Made by a program: the position numbers and the translations under genes | Assembly: GCA_022749755.1 (NCBI GenBank) | Contig: CM040443.1 | Span: forward strand, 6,301,191-6,365,190 | Length of the DNA stretch: 64,000 nucleotides | From: Azadirachta indica | Lineage: Eukaryota; Streptophyta; Magnoliopsida; Sapindales; Meliaceae | Direction of reading: 5' to 3' | Notes under the pieces: model-generated | Told to the model about the DNA's origin: nothing | The model's input: the letters and a program-made list of their open reading frames with translations, nothing else | Database searches by the model: none | Shown: piece by piece, positions 46,601-60,446 of the stretch | How positions within the stretch are numbered: position 1 is the first letter of the stretch | Layout: each line of letters starts with the position of its first letter

Positions 46601-47638
46601 ATAAGGGTTCCTTTTCAAACCTTCCAAATGATATAGAACCCGAGTGCAAAGAATCAGTCTGCAAAACTCAAAGGATTGGATGTAAGTTTATAAGCAGACA
46701 ACTACTAAGCTGGAGTTAAAATATATGTCGTCTGTACTTGCGTGTGAGGAATAAATATGCAAGTTTTTTAATGCACAATCTTATTTAAACGCATAGAAAT
46801 ATGATTAAGAAAATACTATAGTATGATTAACAAATAAAACAAAATTTTCTATTAAAACCTAAGGAAATGCCACTAGAGTGATAGTGCATCGTCTCATGCA
46901 AGCCTATGTTAATGGACACATGGTAGTTCCTTACACTAATTACAAATTAGTTTTCACATTATCATTAAAAATGCAACTAAAGCTCTAAAAGACTCCACCC
47001 AAAGGATAATGGTCTCCTGATGAAGGAAAAATTGTTTCTAATAGTGCTGGAAAACAATGGTGATAGATTAATTTTACAACAAATCTCATTCACATCTAAA
47101 AGTACTCAAAGAAAGTATGTATTTTGGAGCAGTAGACTGAAATCAAATCAGTAATATTAGAAGTAATTAAATTTCGGTATAATTAAGAAATCAATCAGAA
47201 TAAGAAGCAAATTCACCGTTTTAAAACTATGTGTTACATACTCTGGACCATATACTTGTAGAAAATCCTAGATCTCTCTGTTCCAATTAACATGAAGTTA
47301 TCGATCGACTGCTCATATCAGCAAAACCAAGCAGTCATAAAACCAATAACAAATTGATGTCATTTATCATTTCAAAACATTATGCAGCTAATGAAACAGC
47401 TAGAAAAGATTCCTCATTTTAATCCTTTTCTGTTCTGTTCATTAACTAATAAACCGAATTCCCAAGCAAACAAATTATCCGTACTCTACCAACAATCCCT
47501 AAAACTAAACCAAACCCACCAAGAAAAAGCATACATAACCACAAATAAACATAGATATAAAGCCAGATCCTCAAACAAAATAGAGAAAACAAGCACCTGA
47601 AAACTAATGCTCACAGGTTCTTCGATCTCTCCAGCCAT
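43610..47638 (-). CDS. WDL7: TPX2-domain microtubule-associated protein, WVD2-like 7 type
   Basis: Nine coding exons, 47597-47638, 45822-46658, 45376-45597, 45234-45277, 45061-45150, 44879-44975, 44714-44785, 44401-44511 and 43610-44074, join in frame to 659 residues. The start MAGEIEEPVSISFQ and an N-terminal block (SGSISFGRFEKEPLCWERRS, then EKCSKPGSVVEKKAYFEAHF) are typical of plant WVD2-like proteins. The TPX2 domain (about 429-500) contains FSFKSDERAEKRKEFYMKLE and the KTEAEIKQLRKSLNFKATPMP motif, which binds microtubules. The second exon encodes an acidic region with three 26-residue repeats starting at residues 105, 131 and 157. A serine-rich basic C-terminus ends GIGIGSSSGMGRLAVG. The intron after exon 44879-44975 uses a GC donor. 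The likely role is organising or destabilising cortical microtubules in elongating cells; Arabidopsis WDL7 (MDP40) neighbours PIN7. The match to that subgroup is by sequence and gene order, from memory. Confidence 0.92.
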
Positions 47639-49163
47639 TGCAACTTATCCCAATGAATCACCAAACATTCTACAATCAGCTCCCATCATAAATCAGCACC
47701 AAAACACAGAGAGAACTTTAGTTAGAAGAAATGAATACCGCAAAAAGCAAGTTTTCAGATAAAATTTACACAAAGTTCGAAGCTTGTGCTGGAATGAAAT
47801 TACAAGAATCTTAACTGAACGTGTCAAAAGAGTAAATGAGTACCCACAAACCAGTTCTATCTTTCTGTAGATTGGATCTCGCTCGCGGCTCTCACTTGGA
47901 AAAAGAATAGATTTTTGGCTTCCGGGTTGTGTTAAAGTTTGTGAATCTAATCTGAATGTAAATGAAGTGCTTTAAAAGTAAGTGCTCCGATCAGTTTCAT
48001 CACATCACTTGGTGTCGTGTCATGTGCTGGTTGTTGTCTTTTTGTCTTGTTCCACAGAGACACTGTTCAGAGTTTCTAACATTCTCCGTAAATTAACGGC
48101 GTTTGGGAATCAGGGTATCGGATTTAACTATGGCGGTAGAAAATTTAGAAATTGCAGCAGTGACTTGGTGCAGTTAATGTCAGTCAGTTTCATACTGTCG
48201 ACTTCCCGGCTAATGATGTTACTACAAATGACTATTTTCACCAAGGGCCCCCATAGTTTCATTTATTTTACTCAAGATTAAGTCCTCTTTGGGAAAAAAA
48301 AAATGACACAATATTTTCTAATTTTTTAAAGTTAATTACAGACATTTTTTGACTAAATTTCGTCGTAAAATATTGCAAGTTTGAATTTCTTGCCCCATTG
48401 AAATCTAGAAATTTTTTTATTCATAACAAATTAGAAATTTTCACCTTATTGTTAATTTTACTTCTCATTTCTGTATCATTTGATTTGATAGAAAACATTA
48501 TAAAAATAAATGTCATAAAATGTAGAGAATGTATGTGACATTTCTCTTACAAATATTAATGGATTTCATTTAGTAATTTCTTCTAAAAATGTGATACGGT
48601 ACACGCATGCTCATTTTATTGATGTATGTAATATGTATATATAGATGGAGGTAACAACCTATTTATACTCAAATATTGAATTAAATTAAGTTAGAAAAAT
48701 AAGTTGCAAATATTATCCTCAACCCTAAAATCAATTTTTTTTTCTAACTTTAATTCACTATTAGTTTAAAAATAAAGAATTCATTAAAGTGATGTCAAGA
48801 AAATTGGAGACACATCCATAATTTGGAAAAGCAAAATCAAAAAATGAAAAGCTTTAATTGAGAAATAATTATTTTCCTTTCTCCATAAAAAAGAAAATCT
48901 AGAGATTATATCCTTTATTTGCACCCCAAAAGATGATCATGATCATGTAATTAGGGCAATGGACAAGATAGTGGGACAGCTGATCTTAGATCTGATCTTT
49001 TAAGGTAGGACCCTAAAACTTTTATGATGAATAATGGAGCGATGAATGAGTGCAATGATTAGAGCCGTTGGATTACGGGGGTCCGTCTATTTTTGATCAT
49101 CTAATCATCTGGGACTAGCAAAGATTAGTCAAAATAAGGACAAACCCACACTACTCTCAATGT

Positions 49164-49191
49164 ATGTGCATGTGCATGTGCATGTGCATGT
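49164..49191. repeat. (TGTGCA)n short tandem repeat
   Basis: Four to five consecutive six-base TGTGCA-type units in intergenic DNA. The units alternate purine and pyrimidine. Confidence 0.85.
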
Positions 49192-50278
49192 GTATGCGCC
49201 ATGCATCATATCAAAATTAGTGGTACTTGATTAGCCACGGCTGTGCAAGATTCAAAGATTCAAGATTCATGATCAAAGATCTGCTCTAGTTGCATCGTCA
49301 CCGTCCCTGGTAAGAGATGGGACCTACTGAATTAATTTAAGAAGAGAATCCCTGCATAATTGGATAATAATATTTGGGTCCTTGAGTTTTAATAAATTTA
49401 TAAGTTAATCAAATGTTTTTCTTCTTTTTTACATGATTCATGCCGTTAAATTTGGTTAAGAACTCATTAATAAAATTAATAATTTCATAAATTTCTTCTT
49501 AAGTCAAATATTGATTCTATGAACTGAGTTTTAGTGAAACTGAAACAAGGGGATGGAGTTAAAAAATAATAAATAAATTACATTCTTTGTTAAAATTTTA
49601 TAAAGAAAAAAATTTAAGAACTCAATTATATCTTATTACCGCATTGCAGCATTTATATTTTATATTGATTTTTAGTTTAACATGTTAGGTTTAAAATCTA
49701 ATATAAATTAAGAGATAGAAATATAACGTTTTAAGTCAGGATTACAAACCCAAAAATATACTAGAAAAGATCAAAAGAAGGATTTGATTGTAAAAGGAAA
49801 TTATATATGTCAAGAAGCATGTTAAATGATAAAATTAAAATTGTCAATTTATACCCTCTTTTATCATAGTTACTCCCTAAGCTTTGTTCTCTTTTCACTA
49901 TTCAACGAGTATTCTAAAGGATATAGATCATATGTCACTTCAATTTTCAACCTAAATCTAGCTTCTCTCCTTAATAATTTGCATTTGAAATTAGTTGTAG
50001 CTAGAAACAAACATATATATTATTATAATCTTTGCCATATCCATTATATAAAATATTATACGTTTCTAAACTATATGTTGCAAAACCAACAAAAAAAAAA
50101 AAAGAAAAGGAAGAAGAAGAACCTACCCATGTGATATTGTCACCAATTAGTATTAGTTATACATGATCAATGATCTCATCCAAAAAATTTGTTGAGAGAT
50201 CTACATCAGATGGACTCTCTCCATTGCTGTACCAGAAAAAATTTGAAGACGAAAATAATCTATAGGTATAATAAATAT

Positions 50279-50308
50279 GGAAGGAAGGAAGGAAGGAAGG
50301 AAGGAAGG
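50279..50308. repeat. (GGAA)n microsatellite
   Basis: About seven GGAA units in intergenic DNA. Confidence 0.9.
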
Positions 50309-51167
50309 TGGGGTTCAGGCGTTGTGAAATTTAATATTTTAGATGCAGTCATGGTCAGGTGGGTCATCTTTGTTTGTATATATGTATGTTTATTCATTTA
50401 ATTAATTTGTTTACTATAAAATTACATCAGAATTCTCTTCTGATCTTGATCTTAAGTTTTACCGGAATAAATACAGGTAATTTGATCAGATTAGCAGTTA
50501 AATCAATAAAAATTAATATATATGTTAAAAGATTTGAGATTAGGAGAGGGATCGATTTAAACTTTATTTGAAATATTGTGTGAATTTAAGAATGAATGAC
50601 TATTAGAAACCGGCCATCGAATGTGATTTTGATTATTTGGGAGGTGGGGGGCGTGGATCGATATGCAGCAGGCATTATGTAAGAACAACCATACGTCTGT
50701 GTTATATATCACAATGTGAAGTTCATGTGATTCCCAGGTGTACATGTATTTGGCCTATATATATATATATATATTTATATCTTCTCGGCTGAAAATAATA
50801 TTGAAAAAATGTTAAGACATGAAAGGGAAGAAAAGAGAAAGATCAGTTGTATTCAATAATGAACAATAATGATATACATATCTATATGTCATTGAAACAT
50901 CAGACACCTTACCCATTACTATTTCTTTTTTTTTTTTAATTTCTCATTCTTTTGTCTCTGCAGTTTCTTTTAATGCTGGCAACCTAGGGACAAATAGAAC
51001 CAAAATTATTCCTTCCTTCCACAAGCTTCTCCTCGTTCTGTTGACCCATATGCTTTGCAATTATGAAAATTAAATTTTAAGTGAAAAGGTTTGAATCAGA
51101 TTAATTACCCAATATATAAAACTACATATATATGTACATATTGGCAGCCAAGAGAAATTTATAAACC

Positions 51168-52537
51168 CTATAGCGGTTTGGCGATGCTCTTGAGAAAAGA
51201 TTTACTTTTGGTAATTTCGCGAAGAGGTTTGTCTGTTATTCTAATCATATTATAGGCTAAACCTCCAAGAATCGTTCCGATTATGGGTCCTGCAATATAA
51301 ACCCAGATTCCCTTGTATTTTTGCATCACCAAAGCAGGACCTATGCTCCTCGCAGGGTTCATCGATGCCCCCGAAACCGGCCTGCAAGTTATATCCATCA
51401 TGTTGTAGCTAGCTAGGAAATGTTTTTCTTAATTTGCTTTCTGAAATAAATAATTTGATGATGATATATACATGAAGGAAGGTTACCTACCCAGCAACGA
51501 AAACGTTTAATAGTATTGTCATACCAACAGCAAAGCCTGCAAGTTCTCCAATCTGCCAAGGAAATAAATAAATATATACATATATATTTTGTAATTATTG
51601 TAGATGGAGAATTAAAATTGAGAATAATGTTATATATATTAGGGTTTACACTTACCGATCTGGTGTCTGTGGCAACACCAGAAATAACAAACATTAAGAG
51701 AAAAGAAATTATGATCTCAATAACAAAAGATTGAACGTCGGATCCAATCGGTATTGTTCCAAAATATTCCTCTTCTTTCACATTGAAAATAAGATATACT
51801 GTCCCGCTAGCAAGAATTGATCCCAGCAGCTGAGCCACAATGTATAAAGGCACCTGCATGCAACTCTTAATATGTAAAATCACCATTAATTAAACGTGAA
51901 AATATAAAGTAATTTTACGTCAATCAATGCATGCGAACGTCAATACCTGATGAGAATTATAATGCTAGGTTCACATTATTAATTTTCTAGGGAAAATTAA
52001 TTGTGTTTAATTGGATTAGAATTGGAGGAATATGATATAGAAGTTAAGGAATACTTGCCTGTCTATAGGGAAAATGTCGAAAGACAGCAAAAGTGATGGT
52101 GACTGCAGGATTGAAATGGGCGCCAGAAATATGACCAACAGAATAGATCATCACCATTACAATTAAACCCCATACTACACAAATTCCGGGAAATGTTACA
52201 GAACCATATATTTTATTCACAGCTACTGAACCGCAACCAGCAAATATCACAAAATATGTACCAATCACCTCTGCAAGTACCTGCATATATGCAACAGCAC
52301 ACCAAATATATATATATATATAATTAATTAAGTTCCTAAAATATGAATGAGTGCTTGCTAGCTGAACGTAATTGAGAATAGTTTTTGAAAATATTCTCCT
52401 ACTTTTTGCAGGAGATGAATTGTTGGTAATGTTGAATTACTGCTTGAATCAGAATGACCTTTGATGCTTTTATTTGATTTATTACTGTTGCATTGATCAC
52501 CTGCTTCTACTGCCTCCATTATTTCTGCTGTAGACAT
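51168..52537 (-). CDS. NIP4: Nodulin-26-like intrinsic protein (aquaporin), NIP4-like
   Basis: Five exons, 52403-52537, 52059-52280, 51656-51853, 51491-51552 and 51168-51381, join in frame to 276 residues, a normal NIP length. It has six predicted membrane helices and two NPA boxes, HISGAHFNPAVT (Asn 102) and GASMNPARS (Asn 214). The tryptophan before the first box (VVWGLIVMVM), isoleucine in GMTILLN, Ala of GASMNPA and Arg 217 suggest a group I W-I-A-R selectivity filter, compatible with water, glycerol or small metalloid transport. The C-terminal TDKPLREITKSKSFLK resembles the nodulin 26 tail, where a serine is phosphorylated by calcium-dependent kinases. The motifs GMTILLNVFVAGP and TDKPLRE point to NIP4, pollen-specific in Arabidopsis. 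The start at 52537 is the first ATG of the frame. Exon 2 ends at a GC donor. The subgroup is less certain than the family. Confidence 0.92.
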
Positions 52538-53277
52538 AATATTTATTAATATTCGAAGCAAGATATCATGGAACCAAAATCTAGGTTAATTTTCCTATCT
52601 TCTTCATCGATTTCTTTTGTTGCAGTTTGCTATCTAGAGGTATGAATGTCAATTAAGGAAAAATACTAAAAATGGTAGTTAATTTTGGATAATCTGAAAA
52701 TTGATGGTTTAGCTGTTTTAGTGAATACGTACTCAAAGGAGGTAATTAAGAGTATTTTTGTGATTTTTTTTCGTAAACGGTGATAATTAATTACCACTAG
52801 AATTTTTTCCTTAATTTTACCATTAATTGGCAATTAGAGGTCAATTAATAATAATGCTCACCGAATAACTCTCAAAATTATGGTGCTGCTAAATTCTTAT
52901 TATCACTGTGATATATTTATTAACAAAGTTGGATGGATACATTTGAAGTAGAGATGTTAATTTAACACACACACTAGTCTAAGCCTATGAAAACTAGTCC
53001 TAGCCTAATAAAAAGGGGCTTTTGGGATGGATGGATAGTAAGTTCTAAATGCACCCAAACTATGTGCTTCAAGAAATCAAGGTTTAAATGTTTAATGGTA
53101 GCATTTTCTTTTATCTGATAATGGCTCATAAGTAGTGGGAGCCCAATTGATAAGAAGGTTAGATTGTTTAACATATAGCCATCACATTTTGGGTTCATAA
53201 ACCTCTTTAGGATAATCAATTGGCTTCATGGGCAAATAATTTTCACTGCCATCCAGAACGTAGTGAATTCAGTTCAT

Positions 53278-53351
53278 GAAGAAGAAGAAGAAGAAGAAGA
53301 AGAAGAAGAAGAAGAAGAAGAAGAAGAAGAAGAAGAAGAAGAAGAAGAAGA
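53278..53351. repeat. (GAA)n microsatellite, about 25 units
   Basis: Uninterrupted GAA triplets. In one frame they read as poly-glutamate, but no gene context supports translation. Its nearest gene is the NIP aquaporin, whose start lies about 740 bases away, so it may lie in or beyond the NIP promoter. Confidence 0.97.
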
Positions 53352-56300
53352 GCCCTATATTCAGAATGGCTCTCTTGTAGTTGTAGACCACAAAACATTT
53401 TTTTTTTTTTATATTTTTCCATTTTGGGTGAGGATTAATACATTGTCATGTAATGTAATAGATCCTCAGTATTCTCTAATTACAATATTATTGTCAGTGA
53501 CATAGTGGAGCGGAAAATTACATAAATGTGGAATGAATTTAAATTACCCATAATTTTTTTTTTCTCCAAAAGGAATGTGAGTACAGCTTGTAATATAGAA
53601 GATTAAGCCTATAACATTAATCATAAAACTTATAAAATATGATCGATAATATATTACAAAGTTACATTCTCGTGTGATACTTTTTCATGTTGGGTATGAT
53701 ACATATTTAGTACCTAGCACAACTCATACTTCCTTTTCTTTTTTTAAATAAAAAAAACATTGGGGTTATGGGATAAAGTAGGGAACCAAAAGGCAGGGAG
53801 CTTAGTGGTAGGGGGCACTGCTGGTTGTGTTGAATTTATATATATATATATATATATATTATATTGTGAGGCATGTGAACATGTAACTTGGTGCACAAAA
53901 AGAAGAGAAGAAAAGCAGGAAAAAATTGCAGGCATACATAGTTGCCGATGAATAAAGGACAAGGATGAAGGACCCACCATTGAAAACAGAACACAAGCAG
54001 CAGCAAGAAGCTAAAGATTCGATGGGTTTGGTTGTACTGCTGCAGCGAGTCATTTCACTTGTTCAAGGAATTTTCCAGCCACAAAGTCTAATTTTGTGGG
54101 TCCAAATTTTGTCAAATACCTTCCCCGTATGTATCATGCTCTTGCAATAGGTCAAATTTTTAAGCTGAGTTGTTAGTAAAGTACTACTATTACTGCTAAC
54201 TACTACATGATGATCCTAAATTCTAAATATTTGAAGTTATGTTTAAGAGCCACATGAAGACTGACTGACATGTTCTGACAAGGTTGGGCCATTTGCTGCA
54301 GAGCCTATTGATATTGGAGACCAAATGAGCTTAATCCAATTGTGTTGTAAAATGCCATTAAACACAAACATTAGAAAGGCCAGACCAATCACCCAACAGT
54401 TTGGTCCATATAATCAACTCCAGAGCCCACCAAAAATCCCAAGAAAAGCTTATCTTATTCTACTTCTTCTTCTTTTAAAAAATGAAATAAAATAAAACAA
54501 AAACAAAAACTCTAATTGCGTAGTTATTTTTATAAGAACATCTAGCATAATAAAATTATGTCACGAGTATTAAATTTTTTCATTTTATTTAATTTAATTA
54601 ATTAAAATTTAATAGAGTCATTTTTATAAAACACTTTTGATTTTCTTTATAAATAAAGACCATTTGGTAATATTAAATACACAAACTCATTCATTCATAC
54701 AAACTAAAGTGATAATGTATATCATTATCACGTACCTTACATTTTCAAGTGAGTAAATTAAAGAAAGTATGTATTTATAAAATTATTATTATTATTATTA
54801 TTATTATTTTCAAAGACGAATTATGAGCCCAAAAATTTGAATAGATGGGTCATATAACGGAAAGGAATAGATGGGTCATATAACAAGATGGATCCCTAAA
54901 ATTTTGTAGTGAAAGCAAAAGGCATGAGAAAGAAGTGAGCAGTCGCTGGCTCTCGAAAAGAGTCTGAAGTCTGAACCCATCCATCCATCCATCAATCCAT
55001 CAATACATGGTTCTAAGTGTTGTGTTAGGTTGGGTTGGGTCCATCTTTGCAAGCTCTTGTCTGTGGTTCACCCAACACTGTCGCTAACCGTCACTCTTAC
55101 ATCCCTTCTTTCTCTCTCTCGTTCTCTTTCTCTTTCTTTCTATGTCTTTTATCAACTTTTGTTTGCATCTATTTATTTATTTTACGCCTTAATTGTTTTT
55201 GGTCCAATATTCTATCCTATTCCTTCAGTGCTCTCAAATATAATATAATATTTATTTATTATATAAATCTTATCCCAAACATGAGTTGGGTGTTTGGTAT
55301 TCGAGAATTCACCTTAATAAATTTAATAATAATTAATGATGTAGTAAGATCTAATTATCTAATCAAATAATGGTTTATTTGGATTCTATTGTAGATTTTT
55401 TTTTTTTAATTTGGTTGTATAAATAATCTTTCACATGTACGCAGAGAATGAAGCCACGCGCACGAGGACATTACCATATGTTCTTCTTCTTTTTGGCCTA
55501 CCACTGATCATTATTTTTTGAGCCCACTTTAATTAATGTTCCGTTAATAATTATACGTTCTCATTCACATATATTATATATATATATATGATCATAACAC
55601 TTAGTTTTCTAATTCCTTGCTTTAACGTGCATGTTTTCAATTAATAAGATATTATTAATATATATATATATATATAATATCTTATAAAAAATCAAGAACG
55701 TAACCTACTTAAGCTCTTCTAGAACCCCGAAATAGTTTATTTAATAATTTTATGACCACCCCATAGTAACACAATAATTGTGGCTAATGTAATTAAATAT
55801 TTCAGTACTTTGAAAATTCATGTGCTTAATTTGGTTAAATTAGACGTAATTATAAGTAATGTTATGATCCATTTTCCTTAAAATTATACCCAATAGAAAA
55901 AATGAAATATGTATATATATCCATATAAGAATCACAACATTAAAGTAATAATCACGTTTATTATAATCATATTCCTTACGTATTTGAAGCTTATTCATCA
56001 GATTGTTTATAGTGTACACAAATAATTAACTTAACAAGATACGAAGAATATTTTGTGCAAACGATTGGACAGGTATATTTCAAAAAAACATTAGACACTT
56101 ATATAATTCAAAATAAAAAATATTTAAGTGCTATAGACTTTCGAAGAATCGAGTTGCAGCGACTATATATTTGGGAGTTGGGATAACTTTTGAGTCACTA
56201 AAAATCAGCCACATAATTTTACTACTTGAATAATATCGCTACTGCTAGCAAAGGCAGAGAAATTAACTCTCAAAAAAATTACACTAAAAACTAAAGGCTC

Positions 56301-58670
56301 GTAGGACCCTGAAGAGCAAAGTTTTCTGTCTACTTTAGGATCCATGTATCGATCGATAAATCCATTCATCATACTCTCTGAATCCAAAAAGAAAACAATC
56401 AAAATGAATAATCACATTACACAACTAATAAATATACCAAGAATCGAAACATTTTTTTATAAAAATGTTTTTATATTTTTCTACAAAACTTCATTCTCAA
56501 ACACACGTTGGATCCTATCTTCTTCTATAACTTTCCATTCTTTCTATCCCCACTTGCAACAATAATACTCAAGCTTTGCTTTGTTTGGCTTCAACCACTG
56601 AATATTTGCTTGCATGCAAAATAACCCTAACATCACATGATCAGCAGTATGGCACCCACATGATCTAGGACCCATCTATGCCTTTAACCTTTTGCCATGT
56701 GTGCATGCATATTATGTACCATAATGCAGCTTTAACCGTGCATCCATGCATACATGTATAGATATGTATATGCCCAATAGTTACTTAGCTGTCTATTTCA
56801 GAAACTATGTGTATGTATGGGAGCCACACAGGATATGAGTCGATCTATGCATATATAAATGCATTGCATGTATGCATGCATGCTTGCATGTTTATGTGTT
56901 TGTCGTATTATATTGAGTGACTTTGGTACCACGTGGTCCGTCCGATCATTATCCCATGGTCGTTGTCGCTTCTCTTTGGTATGGTCTACAACTTCAAAAG
57001 CATTGCCACTACCAGGCGAACCTCTATATGCCTACAAATGAATATAGCTAGCTAGATCATTGAAAGCTTTGCTGATTCAACATTATTAGATAATTCGCTG
57101 AATTCAGAAGCTTAAACTAGATGGTAGAGAATAATCAGATGATTGAAAGCATATGCTAGTTTAATCGCTATATATATTCAAAAGTTTAAATTGATATTCG
57201 CGAATAGACCCTACTCTCAAATGTGAGAAGGTTTATCAAGTAGCGTACATTAGTGACTCGGGGGAATTGAACACAAAATAATCTCTTAGTGAACACTAGT
57301 TCTAATATTGAAAAATTATAAACTTTAGAACTTAAATTAGTAAGTAAGAATTAATGTAAAAAATGGTAGCTGGCTAGATATATTATAATTAACTGCAGGT
57401 AACACATCAAAGGGACCATGTAATTAAATAATCAGCGAAGACAAGCAAATCTAGGTATATATTTACGTGAGGTTCAAATAGCTTCATCAAAGGTTGGGAG
57501 AAAGAAGGTTACAAGAAGATGGAAACATCAGTGTAATTGGTAGCTAGCTAGAAAAGTAGAAACCCGTATCTTCATAACACATAGAAATTAAATGAATTGG
57601 TGGGTACAATAATAATTTTGCTGATCGATGATTGATCGATCGGATAGATACTGACTTGACTAGAATTTGTTCTTTTGAATGGTGTTTGCTAGCATGAGTT
57701 AGATGTTTGCTGAAATTGATTATAACTCAACATCGGTGGACATATTAATTGATCTTGACCAATACCTATTGTACGCATTGCAAGCTAGCTATCTAATATT
57801 CCTGCTTCCTTTCTATTTTGTATCTTTTCTCTTGCCTTTTACTTCGCTATTAAAGGGTTTCCAAGATTCTTAGATTTAGTTATTTATTTCTGTTACCCCA
57901 ATACAAAATTTGACATTATCCTACAATAATAATGTGCTTTTAGGGTTAAGTTACGAGCATATATTTAAGTGCTGCATTGTATAATTCTTTTATTACAATT
58001 TTTCATTATTTTTTTTCATCCATACAAATTGATGGAAATAATGCTATATCATTGTAACATATTCTATATTTTTACAGAAAAAAATAAAATAAAAATTATG
58101 TAAAGCATGTCATTTTGTCACAATAATATCACTTTATCACATCAATTTATATATATATATATATATAAAAATAGAGTTTGTGTACTAAGTATTATTATTT
58201 TTAATAACCTTCAGCATGAACATTTTTACCTGTAAAATCATATTATATCATTTTACTAAATTTTTCTTAGTTATTATGCGTATATTGTTTTATACGGGAA
58301 AGGCCGAGGATACACACATATGATGCTTGAAAAGTGTTAGTTTGCCAACTGGTTTGACAATGGCAGTCAAAGGCATGAATGAAGTGGGCTTGAAATCAAC
58401 TTAATGGGCTTAAATAAAGTTTGAAGCCATGCAAGTACGCATCTGGTTTGGGCCAATCCATTTTCTGTCCTTTTCAATTAAAGTTGGCCCTGTGTCGTCT
58501 ATCAATGCAAGCTGTAGAGCTTGACTTGTTAATTTGTTCTTAATTACATTCTAATTTTTTTTGGGGGGGACCAATTTTCTCGCATAATTTTTGGACCATT
58601 CAATTGGGAAATTAATGCTTAAATTTTGCCGCAAAAAATTGCATAGAAAGACGCAGAACAGATATATAAA

Positions 58671-58701
<31 letters not shown>

Positions 58702-60050
58702 GAGGTGGAAACACACGTGAGCCCCAACTGAGCCATTTGTTTTGTTGCAATCTCCTAACAAAACCATGTGAAATCGTACAGGCGACGGTGACTTTGTCTG
58801 AATTTCACTAAGACCAATCGCTTTCAAGCAAGGCATGTTGGTCTTACGTGCTTTAATGCTAACAGATCTTTCATTTTAAACGATAATATATATATATATA
58901 TATATCAAATTCTGATATATGTTAATTAGTATCACCATTATTAAGGTACTTACTTATATATCAAGAAGATTATAATATAATATTAATTGAGACTAATTAA
59001 TTGTGAGAGGTCCATTTCTTTCTTCTCTTCGATCGATTCCAGGGTTTTGAGGCATGCACAGTCGGGGGAAATTAAGTTAGGTTTTCAAAGCATTTTTGTA
59101 GTGCGTATGTCTCCTTCCAACACTACATGATATCTCATTAACTAATTAAAGTTAAATTTTGGAGTTGGCAATCCAGAATTAAGACATTAATTAATTAATT
59201 GCTCCTGCTTTCCATTGATGGAAATGTGGTTAATTGTGCTTTTATTCATGGCTATAACTATATTGTATATCATTATTATCCTTACCCATATTTAATTATA
59301 ATATTATACTGGCAAATTTTGCATTTTTTAAATTTATGTTTAATTTTATGTGATATAAAATATAATCTTATAATAAAGCGTTATATATTTGACAATTATT
59401 TATCTTAATTATTCGTTTTTTATGAATATTAAATGTGTTGTTGTATCTATAAATTAATTTTATAAATTTTGTATGTATTGTACAATAATAATTTATTATA
59501 TACTTTGGTATCCAATCATTTAATCTAAAAAATAATTTTCGATTGCTATACATATATATATACATTTTACAATAATATTTTTTTAAATGTTAGTCATTTA
59601 TAACTTTAAAGAACTTTTTTTAAACATTAAGTTATTTGCTATGCACTACTTTTAATTAAAAACAACGAATTATATCATTAAATTAATCATATGTAAATAA
59701 AGATTAAGGAGACTGACTCTTAATCATTAATCTTGGGGATCATATTATCTATTAATAAAGGTTGGCACAATTTTCCCCTTCCACTATTAAAAAGAGACAC
59801 AAAATTAAAATTTTGATCCGAGGATTGTAAGATAAACTATTTATGTTAACAATCTAGAGAATACAACCAATTGATTTTACAAAAATATATAGGCTAAAAT
59901 TGGACAATGAATGAAACAACACATTATATGATTTCCATTCAATTCTCAACTGGGTGAGATTAAGGATCGATGTTCAAAAATTATATATGTACATTTAATA
60001 GGCATGTCTTCCACGATGTGTTGACCCAATGAAAGAGTTTGAATTTAAAA

Positions 60051-60073
60051 GCTAGCTAGCTAGCTAGCTAGCT
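60051..60073. repeat. (GCTA)n microsatellite
   Basis: Five to six self-complementary GCTA units in intergenic DNA. Confidence 0.9.
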
Positions 60074-60413
60074 GCTTTCATTCAACTCTCTCTACGTATA
60101 TGTTTGTTTCATTAATTGCTTTTGATAGATGATTGATCCCCAACAACTTTTGTGGCCGTGTCTTATGACCACGAGGTCCACGGTATCACATACATGTATG
60201 TACATATATATGTATATATATAATATATATATATATATGTGTGTGTGTGGGTTCATCAAAATGAGATGTAAAATTGTGTTGTGTCACATGCATGCCATCG
60301 TTTGTAATTTTCTTGCAAGAAAAAGTCGTAATGTTGACCACACTATTGAGATTGATAATCACAGCTCTCAATTTTTTGTTGGGAGTAGGGTAGGATTATG
60401 GGCGCATCGATAG

Positions 60414-60446
60414 AAAGCTAAAAGCTAAAAGCTAAAAGCTAAAAGC
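60414..60446. repeat. (AGCTAAAA)n tandem repeat
   Basis: Four octamer units in intergenic DNA downstream of the PIN gene. Confidence 0.9.

Larger units (their letters stand above)
47640..51150. other. Upstream region of TPX2 gene, then intergenic
   Basis: About 47640-47960 probably holds the 5'UTR and promoter of the minus-strand TPX2 gene. The rest is AT-rich with a TGTGCA hexamer repeat (49164-49191), a GGAA repeat (50279-50308) and TA runs. No gene recognised. Confidence 0.5.

Noticed and set aside
53263..53505. ORF with a long glutamate run
   Set aside because: It is a by-product of the GAA microsatellite. Flanking codons show no protein-like features and there is no gene context.
53965..54150. 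61-codon ORF (MKDPPLKTEHKQQQEAKDSM...)
   Set aside because: No recognisable family, no splice partners and no targeting signal. Length is within chance expectation for the region.
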